Part shown: positions 35,051-43,643 of the stretch, in pieces
Layout of the letters: every line of letters begins with the position of its first letter
Numbering within the stretch: position 1 is the first letter of the stretch
Origin: Cylicocyclus nassatus
Lineage: Eukaryota; Nematoda; Chromadorea; Rhabditida; Strongylidae
DNA length: 64,000 bases
NCBI GenBank assembly: GCA_958299035.1
Contig: CATQJL010000112.1
Coordinates: 10,640,880-10,704,879 of the forward strand
Direction of reading: 5' to 3'
Notes under the pieces: generated by a model
Told to the model about the DNA's origin: nothing
The model's database searches: none
What the model saw: the letters and a program-made list of their open reading frames with translations, nothing else
Position numbers and translations under genes: made by a program

Positions 35051-35663
35051 CAGTCGTTTTCAATACGTATTGGTTTTTTCTACCGTATGCCTTACAGCCT
35101 CACCATGACGTGGATTGGTGTGGATTGGTGTGGATTGGTATGGATTTCTTCCAGCCTCAACATGACGTGGAATGGTGTGGATTGGTGTGGATTGGTATGG
35201 ATTCCTTCCAGCCTCAACATGACGTGGATTGGTGTGGATTGGTGTGGATTGGTATGGATTCCTTCCAGCCTCAACATGACGTGGATTGTTGTGGATTGGT
35301 GTGGATTGGTATGGATTGGTGAGGAGCCGCATCGCATCGCTTCGGGTTTGCGCCGCGTTGCTTTTCTCGGCGGCGCAAACCCGAAGCTTGAGGCTGTAAG
35401 GCATACGGTAGAAAAAACCAATACGTATTGAAAACAACTGTATTGGTTCTTTCTACCGTATGCCTTCCAGCCTCAACATGACGTGGAATGGTGTGGATTG
35501 GTGTGGATTGGTAAGGATTCCTTCCAGCCTCAACATGACGTGGATTGGTGTGGATTGGTATGGATTGGTGCGGCGCCGCCGAGAAAAGTAACGCGGCGCA
35601 AACCCGAAGCTTGAGGCTGTAAGGCATACGGTAGAAAAAACCAATACGTGTTGAAAACGACTG
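35051..35663. mobile_element. Double foldback element with internal 57-58 bp tandem repeats
   Basis: The outer ends CAGTCGTTTTCAATACG and CGTGTTGAAAACGACTG are inverted and flanked by TA (35049-35050, 35664-35665). Inside, TTCTACCGTATGCCTTMCAG occurs at about 35079 and 35450, and its complement at about 35395 and 35617, giving two foldbacks side by side (35051-35440 and 35441-35663). Each starts with copies of a 57-58 bp repeat (CAGCCTCAACATGACGTGG plus three or so GGATTGGTGT steps) and has the GC-rich CGGCGCAAACCCGAAGCTTG. Long open frames here on both strands are repeat artefacts. Confidence 0.88.
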
Positions 35664-35854
35664 TACATACTGTTTTCCCCGTTGAGATAACGAATTATGA
35701 GCGGAATTGCAAACATCAGCTAGGGATCAACGAAAACGACAAATTTATCTTTAATACAGAGATGGATAGCTTCCGATTCAGCATATACGTATATATGTGA
35801 TAGCATTTAACACAAAACTTTTCACAAAGTTGAAAGAATTCATTTTCTTATGCA

Positions 35855-36100
35855 GTCTGAGGCATCGGGTAGAGTTCACGCGATATCATCGTCGCTTTTC
35901 ATCGCTACAAGACAAGTGTTACGAGTTCATTGCATGCTGATCGTCATGTATTTCGCTTGTGATAGTTAGTCACGATTAGTTGTATTGGGAAACTATCACA
36001 ACCGAGATGCAGGAAGATCGGCATGCGATGGTATTGTTACAGTTGTCTTATCGCGATCATCCGGACGATGACATCGCGTAAACTCTGCCCGAGGCCTGAC
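35855..36100. mobile_element. Foldback MITE (about 246 bp)
   Basis: GCATCGGGTAGAGTTCACGC near the left end pairs with GCGTAAACTCTGCCCGAGGC at the right end. Pairing continues through GATATCATCGTCG / CGATGACATCGC and CGCTACAAGACAAGTGTTAC / GTTACAGTTGTCTTATCGCG, giving arms of about 70 bp. The exact left border and any target duplication are uncertain because another element directly abuts on the right. Confidence 0.75.
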
Positions 36101-36313
36101 GGGTCGGGCATACTTTACGCGATTTCAGTCGCGACGCGATTTGGCAGTGCTCCAACTGTCCATAACTCACTGCAAGCACACTTCAAATATGTAAAAGAGA
36201 TAGGGCATCTTATCAATTTTCGTAAGTTATTCACACTTTGCATGTATAATTTGCTAGTGTTGGATCTGAAGACTTCTGGCGAATTGCCAAATCGCGTGGT
36301 GTATACCCGGCCC
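36101..36313. mobile_element. 'GGGCCGGGCATAC' family MITE, copy 2
   Basis: Closely matches the element at 13464-13695, sharing CGCGACGCGATTTGGCA, TGTCCATAACTCACTG, GAAGACTTCTGGCGAATTGC and terminal GGGTCGGGCATAC / GTATACCCGGCCC. The left terminus lacks the outer TAAA and joins the preceding MITE without spacer. The right terminus lost the block that pairs with CGCGATTTCAGTCGCG. Confidence 0.9.
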
Positions 36314-36317
36314 TTAT

Positions 36318-36708
36318 AGGCAGTGTCCCGGCAGATTTCGTATTCCCGTCTTTTTTTTTGACTTTTTCGACCCGTAGACCCCGAATTTGAGCTTTAAAAC
36401 TGGTGAAAAGACTTTTTTCGGGGCGTTTACCCAATGTTTAGAAAGCAGCTCGAACGAGAATTTTAATGGAAAGTTGGGAGGTCCTGGCACGAAGACCCTG
36501 CTGCCTGTAATTTTTGCTTTGGATAGCATGCAAAATGCGAGAGAACGATCGTGGGGTCCCGGGTCGAATGGTAAGCAAAGTCGTCCAGCGCGCGCCGATT
36601 GAGGCTGCGTACATCAGCTAGCCGGACTGCGCCTGTAGGTCAGTGGGATGACCAGGAACCCCACCATGGCAATATCCCCCAGGGCGCGAATCTGCCGGGA
36701 CACTGCTT
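36318..36708. mobile_element. piggyBac-like MITE, second family member (391 bp)
   Basis: AGGCAGTGTCCCGGCAGATT at the left and AATCTGCCGGGACACTGCTT at the right are inverted. The flanks are TTAT on both sides (36314-36317, 36709-36712), consistent with a TTAA-like target with one substitution. The outer AGGCAGTGTC is shared with the TTAA element at 17654-18072, while the interior differs. No transposase is encoded. Confidence 0.85.
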
Positions 36709-36712
36709 TTAT

Positions 36713-37272
36713 GGCTAGGTCCACATCCCTCACTGATATCGAAGCCTGAGCCCGTAGACCGATAATCATTGAATAGGCGCGGGAACAACACTTTGTCATA
36801 ATATTACCACATCACAGATGGCTAAACTGGTACTTTGGTTGCTTTCATGAGATGAGAACAAAAAGAGCACTTTTTTTATCTATTGTCTTCCTTGCTGTCA
36901 ATAACTCTTTTGGTGTGAGTGCGAACGAAAATAAGCTGAGCAAACCTTAGGCGAATGCCAAATCATCTTGAATCTAACGAATGAGATGTTATATTTCATG
37001 ACAGCAGAGAAAATAAGACAATGAGAGAGAATAGCTTTCAATACAAAGTGGAGAAGAAATCTTATCTGATCCGTTAAAAAGAACAGCTTTTTGACATCAA
37101 GATCAAACAGTTGGACTAGCTTAGATGAGTGTTTGAACAACCTTTGAAGAATGATAGGTTCAACAGAATGGTCAAATACCAAAAAATTCTATTGTTCGAA
37201 ATTATTTATAAAAATCTACCAAACAAAGGCAACACACATCTTCCTGCAAAGTCATGGCAATTGCTGCCATTA
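36713..37272. other. Intergenic, nothing recognised
   Basis: AT-rich. A 94-codon minus-strand frame (36898-37182) is unrecognised. The stretch ends at adapter sequence. Confidence 0.45.
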
Positions 37273-37322
37273 GTACTCTGCGTTGATACCACTGCTTAAG
37301 CAGTGGTATCAACGCAGAGTAC
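37273..37322. other. Head-to-head adapter dimer (artefact)
   Basis: A perfect 50-bp palindrome: GTACTCTGCGTTGATACCAC plus TGCTT (37273-37297), then AAGCAGTGGTATCAACGCAG plus AGTAC (37298-37322). Two oppositely oriented SMART primers fused end to end mark a chimeric junction between two amplified molecules. Confidence 0.98.
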
Positions 37323-40300
37323 TGCTGCCTATTACGAAATATTTTTTTTCTTTGAATTGCCGATTCAAAGAATTTCATGCTTATAGGTAAACGCAGCGGT
37401 GCGGCAAAATATTTGTAAACAAACTCACATCGGAAAAATCTTGCGAGTGCAAAAAGAAACGCTGTTAATCAGTTTTTTTAACTGATTGCGTTGAAAAATT
37501 GTCTTGTGGTTTTGCAACTGATTTCAAGACTACCATCATGAGTAAAAAACATGATATCGTTCATCTTCTGATGTTTTCCTTTTTTTCAGCATTTTTTTTT
37601 TCGAAATTAGGTTTGGAAAACATTAACCGATAACCGACATTTACAAAACGGAAATGCAGATCGAACTATACAGCTTGAAAAAAACACAACAATCGTGCCA
37701 GCATAGAAATACACTACCAGAACGCTTCCGCTGCAAAAACTCAATTTTAGCTTATGGGTTATAAGTATGAAAACTTCATCGGAAGTGATCCCAACATCAT
37801 GTGTGTTAATTCACTACTAACATGCAATGTGTAAGGCTGTCTTTGTCTCTTCAACGTCCAAATCCAATATAGAAATATAGAGTGATAGTTCCTGAATTCT
37901 GCTGAAATCTGTAAAAGAATCATTACGTTCTTCTCTAGGAGAAAAAAACGAGGACTGGATGACGTGAAACGTTGTAAACAGTTTCCTTTTCATTCCCAAG
38001 AATAATTTCACTGCGACAAAAAACTATGCTTTCGTTGCTTATTGCCCGCTTCGGCTTATCACCTTTCAAAAAAAAAATGCGGTCATTGCTTCCGATCAGA
38101 ATTTCAATCTGGATATCTTAACATGTTCAGAAGCACTGAGGAATTTTTTTTGGCAAACAGCAAGTTTTTTCTTTTGTGTAAAAGAGAATTGTTCTCTGAA
38201 AACAATCTCCATTCAGCTACAAGTAATATTCTCTGAAAATATTTTTAGTTGTAGTTCTGAATGCTACGTTTATCAACGTAAAGCAGACTTGGTTTGTGCA
38301 ATCGCACAAATTTGGAGAAACTGCTATTTTCCACTGTTTACCAATAGCTGTCCTTCTTATTTTGAACCTAAGTCATATGGCGCATTTCCAAATATTTGAT
38401 TGGAGCAGAATTGTTCCAGTAGCATATAGTGCGGTTTTTTTTCTAAACATTTGCATACTCAGAAGTGAAGGTTGATGAGCCTTTTCGAACTTTTCAGAAA
38501 AATCATTCGTTCGTTCATATTATTGAAATTAGAGAACCAAAAAAGAAGAGCCACATTTTGGAAGAGAATCTTTTTTTTTTCTGAGATTTGTACACAATCA
38601 ACAGAAAAATGCATCATCGGAGACAATCCAAGATTTCCCAGAAATGTTTATTCGAAAATTCATTCTTTCACACTAGACTAGCATCGCTACCTATCGCATC
38701 ACGACATTTGAAGATTTTAGCTTGATCAGAACTATTTGAATCTTTGTCAATGAGCTTAGAAGCATTCAGCTAGAGAAGAATTTAGGTTATTCACTTGTGA
38801 TTTCTTTTTTTTTTTCAGACGCTGCATCATTGTTTCAAAAGCTGCATCATTGTTTAGCACTATCGTTCGCATAAAATTTAGAACGATACGCGTTCAAATA
38901 AACAAATGTTTTACCTAGGAGTTTTGAGACACTATCTTCAATCTTGGCATAGCAATTTTTTTTGAATTCTAAGCGAACTGGAGAAGAAAAATAATTATTG
39001 AAGCTGTTTTGTCTATCAGGCTGTTAGAAAATAACTTTCACTTTACACTAGTCAATATTCTCTGAAAATATTGCAAAGTGTACTGGCAACGCGACAGTCC
39101 TTAACTGACTACAGCGTAACCTCTCAACTATGCTAAGAGCTTTCTCCGGGAAAAAAACCAGTTTAGTTTACTATGGCACCAATATCAAGTTTTAGGCAGA
39201 GAATCCTCAAATTGAAATATCTGTTCAAATCTAGAATGCATAAGTTCATTTGAATCGTAAAAATGGGCATAAAATCATGGTAATAGTCTTATCAAGAACC
39301 TATGAATGATTTAGTGCATATTTCTACGAATATGAGGTTGATTTTGAGAACACTTGTTTTTCCATGTTCCTGAAATGTATTTCAGTAAGACTCTTTCAAA
39401 AAAAACCATTTTCTTTCTCATTCAGAAGCTATATGTTCTCAGTATTTCCTCACTTGACTTTACGAAGTTATGAATGTGCGCAATTTCACTATCCTTATTA
39501 TTGCTTGTCTCATATAGATGGGGTGGAAGTGAATAGAGAGTAGTGCAATTTTTTTTTGTTATTGATGTTTTGTTTGGCACTTTGAAAAAGTAAAAATCTA
39601 GGAAAATTTAAACAGTGATGGTAGAAAATAAAGACGGAAAAGGTCGAAAAGTTTTTTTTTGGACTTTTCTGTTTCATAAAGTGTGACCCGTACTTGTTGA
39701 CTAGAATTGTGTTGAAAACCTTGCACTCTTGAATTTCTTTCGGTGTTAACTTCAGTCGCTGCTCTATGGATAACTCCTTATGTGAGAACGAATACGATTT
39801 TGATGCGAAAAGTATGGCTTGCTTTTTTTTTCTTTTTAGCTCTAACTGAAAGATTATGCTCGCAGTAATGAAGCAAGCAGATGTAGGAAGTTGTTGAAAT
39901 TCCGAAACTGCTCTGAACGTATAAAAGTGCTTAACTTCTTCCTTTTCTTTTTTTTTCAAACATATTCACCAAAATTACAAAGATTTTTTTTAGCTCTGTC
40001 ACACCAAAAATGCATATCAAAAAAATTGATGCTTTTCTTTAGAGGAGATAGATACTGAGAAGTAGTCTCTGCTCAATGCTTGTTTGTTAAAGGGAGCATT
40101 GATATGAGGAAATTGTAGGTGCAAACTGAAATAGGCGTACAAAAAAAACTTTATGGGACCGTTTCGAATCCGAAAAATTGGAACAAGATTTCTTGATTAC
40201 TTTCCTCATTGTGGAAAAGTTACACATCCAAGATAGATGAACTAGGCTAATTGTAATATGGCTGAATATAGTTGTCTTTTCTGGCATTCTCACAGATCAT

Positions 40301-40914
40301 CTTATAGCTGGTGCAGATGTTTCTACATCATACTAGAATGACAATTAGGCAGTCCATTGAAGCCACGAGCAACGGATGTAAAAAAATCTATTCTGCACCA
40401 CATATTCGATGTGTTATTCATCACATAATGGGCCCCGAAAAGAAAAGATATTGGAGAAAATTACTTAGAGGCAGAACTTCTATTTCTACTTCAGAACATA
40501 ACTTTCACCAAGGATTTAGATTGTGGTTTAGATGTGGAAAAATCATGTAGCGAAAATCGAATTTGATGGTAATTGGGAAGATCTTGCAATTTTTCTATCC
40601 AGTTCTTCTCCAAAAAAAACTTTGCTCTTATAACGGCATTTCTATCTTCTCAACAGCTACATAGCGGCATGGCATTCAGTAGAACAGAGAAAAAAAAATT
40701 TTTTTTGGATTTACATATAGGTAATAGCAATTACTGAGGGCAAATCGGAAGCGCGTATTGACTATTTAAGATTCGGAGGACGGATAACTATTGGGTTTTT
40801 TTTTCTCGCCCAGCAATAATTGTCATCTGACTTCTAAAACATGCGTTATTCCTCATGGATGAGGCTATCAGAATCGACAGATCAACATGAAAAAGCAGAT
40901 AAGTATTTGCTCTT
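37323..40914. other. Long AT-rich stretch, no recognisable gene
   Basis: Contains many T and A homopolymer runs and acceptor-like tracts such as CTTTTTTTTTTTCAG near 38805. The longest open frame is 149 codons on the minus strand (39510-39959, KKK-rich start, LTPKEIQECKVFNTILVNKY in the middle). I recognise no domain and cannot assemble a gene model. Introns of a lineage-specific gene remain possible. Confidence 0.45.
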
Positions 40915-40918
40915 GGAC

Positions 40919-41569
40919 TTACACGACGACGCACGAGATTGATTTATGCATGAGCGATTTTAGCTGTGCATAATCAGTCATCAACATTGTGGAACTATCG
41001 GCAACGTGAAGAAAATGTAACTTGATAGTTGCGCAGTTCCTCTCGTGTCTTCTTAGGCGGCGACGACATGCGGCGATCAAAAATTTCACTACTAGTCTCC
41101 GGAATGACTTGTAGGAAGCACGCGCCGAGACCGATGGTGGATGCATCGGTGTGAATAATGTAAGGTTTCCCTAGAATAGGGGGTACTAAAACAGGCACAT
41201 CCACTAGTGCTTGTTTCAGTGGTTTAAATGCTTTTTGTTGTTCCTCCTTCCATATAAACTCAACATTTTTGGGAAGAGTGGTTAATGGATGGTAATTAAG
41301 GCAAAACGTGCGTAAATCTTTGAAAGTACGATGGGACCTAAGAATGATTTTAGCGCTTTACTGTCTTCGGGGCGCGGAATTATATTAGCTATACTCTCGA
41401 CCTTTCTTTCTGTAGTTAGGGCGTGTACTCTTTTTGCTGAATAGTACACCCAGATGCTGCACTCTAGATTGGAAAAAAAATGCGCACATGAGAGGTCAAC
41501 TCTATTCCAAAACTTTTTTCTTTTTTCTTTTTTTTTTGTAATTGCAAGCGAAGACCAGTGAAAGGTCAT
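40919..41569 (-). pseudogene. Ty3/gypsy retrotransposon fragment (RT end to RNase H), decayed
   Basis: Read on the minus strand, the fragment begins with the end of a reverse transcriptase. Frame 41282-41569 carries SCAHFF and then IIPRPEDSKALKSFLG, the typical 'PxPxxxKxLxSFLG' region just after the RT palm. An in-frame stop follows near 41282. Frame 41204 to 40995 then carries PVLVPPILGKPYIIHTDAST followed by GLGACFLQ, the RNase H entry with the HTDAS active-site strand. The later RNase H motif MLMTDYAQLKSLM lies in a different frame (40919-41146), so there is a frameshift as well. There is no integrase, protease, gag or long terminal repeat nearby. These breaks make it non-functional. The fragment is typical of invertebrate gypsy/Cer-like elements. 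Confidence 0.88.
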
Positions 41570-42372
41570 TGATCTTTACTAGATCCTTTCTTTGCAAAAA
41601 TTATGATAGAAGTTGACTTGCGTGCTAGGTCCGACTGAACGTTCCGTAACATTTATTCCTTCTGGAGCTATATTTCATTTCTCTTTTGCAATGCGACACT
41701 GTATAGTCGCTTTTTGGAGCTATGCCAGAAATAAATTTGATGCGAATAGTAAAGGACCTTTACAGGGACCTAATCACCATCATGGATGACAAAAGCAGAG
41801 TGGTACTTCATCAAAAGTTGGAAAAATAAGTTTTTTTTTCAAAAAGTAGTTTCGTTGATCTGAAGATCATCATTGTTACTATCTTTTTCAGATGGATGCT
41901 TATTTGTACGACTTGAGATAGTAATGCCCCCTAGGTAACTAGTGTATTAAACCAGATTACTTAAGAGTAGACGATGCGGCAGATAACGGTCACGATTGTT
42001 GTTGCTGAACGCTTATCACAATCACAAAAGGTCAGTATGCGCAATTAACGCATTTGCTAGACCGTGGCGCGCAAATATTATTAGTCTGCGGCGAGGTCAA
42101 ATGCTTACACCACTGACAAGCTGCTGCGCTACTTTATCACCAGAAAAGGTCGACACGCTCAGACAGTTGCACTCGTTTTGTTATAATGCCTAGAAGGTCA
42201 AAGTATTCGCGCTATATCACTAGCGACTCTAATTATCGACTTTTCCCATCAGAGGATTATCTGTAAAGGGCCAGTAGTTAACTGGATCGAAATTAACTCA
42301 GATCTGTAATTTTTATGCTAGCGAATGCGAACAAGTCCATTGTCTTATTGAAGAAGAAGAAAAAAATATATC
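41570..42372. other. Intergenic, nothing recognised
   Basis: Just upstream of the gypsy fragment on its own strand. I looked for the RT catalytic YxDD block and a long terminal repeat and saw neither. Confidence 0.5.
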
Positions 42373-42595
42373 AATTGATGATCACGGATCACGGTTGCAA
42401 AAATAATAGAATTACGGCTCGCGGTATTTTATCTAGATATTCACGGATCACGGCTCACGGATCACGGAATCACGGACATGTAATTTTACCAAAAAAGTCA
42501 CGGATAAGCTTTTTTCCAAAAAAAAAATCACGGCAATCACGGATTCACGGCTCGGCTATTTTATCTAGATATTCACGGATCCCGGTAATTTACTA
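42373..42595. repeat. Irregular TCACGGA/TCACGGC repeat
   Basis: The heptamer-like ATCACGG / TTCACGG recurs about fifteen times, in runs (ATTCACGGATCACGGCTCAC) and around two copies of TTTTATCTAGATATTCACGG (about 42427 and 42560). It is a degenerate short-period repeat. The open frame across it is a by-product. Confidence 0.8.
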
Positions 42596-43099
42596 AGCGA
42601 AAATTGACATAATGGGACTGTTCGCAGGACTGTATATTTTTATTTTATTTTATTTTTTTCTGAAATGATTAGATATTTGTAGAATTATTGATAAATATGT
42701 AAATAGAATAGTATAAAACTCACACACTCTCTCTCATTCGTTGGTAAGCGACTCCTTCCATACCATCGGAGGGTTGTAGAAGAGGGGGGGGGGATTTAAA
42801 TTTTCAAATCCCTTATCAAAAGTTCTAGAATTAAATTTGATCTTAAACTTCTAAAAAAATATCTCCCTGGGACTTCCATGTCAGGATAAAAGGTCTGCAG
42901 GTCCTTTACCTGATGTGTAGCGGGGTTTACATAAGTCTTACTATAATGTTTATTATGCAAACTATTTACAAAAGGGGAAAGGGAAAGGGGGAAGAGGGAA
43001 CCGTCTCCTGACGGCGGGCGGAGATCACTGCTAGAGGTTCGTTATCTTAGGCCAACCTCCATCGCGAGCAGCTGTTGGGTAATAGCTGCGTCCCGACAT
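42596..43099. other. Intergenic, nothing recognised
   Basis: AT-rich with a TTTTA run, CACACTCTCTCTC, a poly-G run at about 42785-42793 and a GGGAAAGG-rich patch at about 42975-42998. Ends at the right arm. Confidence 0.45.
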
Positions 43100-43643
43100 C
43101 TTGCAGTATATATCTAATGATAAGGGAGAGTGCAAAAAATAAAAAGGCAGCGGGCGCTGTGCTGGAGCTCGCGGAGACAGCAGACAGCAGTGATGCACTT
43201 TCGTCTAGCGGGGGTCCCCCCTCTGCGCCGCCGAGGCCGGGGTCCCCCCTCCGCGCCGCCGGGTGGGGGCTGCTGGAGCTAGCGGAGACAGCAGATAGCA
43301 GAGATAAATATTCGTCTGGCCGGGGTCCCCCCTCTGCGCCACCGAAGCAGGGGTCCCCCCTCCGCGCCGCCCTTTCTTTGAACAGATAAACATCCGTCTG
43401 GCGGGTTGTTTATCGCCGCCGTGATCTTTGAATTCCGAGGCCTGTTCTTAGACGATGTTGATCAAATGGCATATGGATGGCATAACCCAAAAGCGAATCA
43501 CTACGCAAGCTAATTTTCGTATAGTTCGAAGCGCGTTGACACTTACAAAAGCAACTCAACTTTCATTGTTGGTGCAGGTTAGTTTACAGTTTGATTTAGA
43601 TCATTATTATCATTATATTTGTGCAACATAATTTATTATTCAA
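43100..43643. repeat. Inverted-repeat arm, right copy (flank of satellite array 2)
   Basis: 544 bp, reverse-complementary to 27601-28114. It includes the GC-rich minisatellite (about 43165-43370) with one additional unit, and the AT-rich part ending CAACATAATTTATTATTCAA, after which the satellite starts in the same phase as array 1. Differences are a few substitutions and small indels. The 62- and 104-codon frames here come from the minisatellite. Confidence 0.95.

Noticed and set aside
34305..35108. Apparent 197-267 codon open frames around 34.3-35.1 kb
   Set aside because: They are drawn through the 500-N gap. The coding content is unknown and the frame across the gap has no meaning.
35029..35716. 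Overlapping 87-125 codon frames on both strands with HTNPHQST-like or DWCGLVWIGMD repeats
   Set aside because: They arise from the 57-58 bp tandem repeat inside the foldback element. Similar open frames occur on both strands, as expected of a repeat, not a gene.
39510..39959. 149-codon minus-strand frame as a gene
   Set aside because: The start is in an A-rich tract, composition is biased to Lys/Phe/Ser and no domain or splice partner is recognisable. Kept only as a remark.
43075..43393. 104- and 62-codon frames in the right arm (and 27851-28102 in the left arm)
   Set aside because: They follow the GC-rich minisatellite; the Pro/Gly/Arg-rich readings repeat with the units on both strands.
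27601..43643. The spacer as a coding mobile element bounded by the arms (for example a Maverick or Helitron)
   Set aside because: No polymerase, integrase, Rep/helicase or capsid-like frame was found between the arms, and the spacer includes an assembly join, so a single element cannot be supported.
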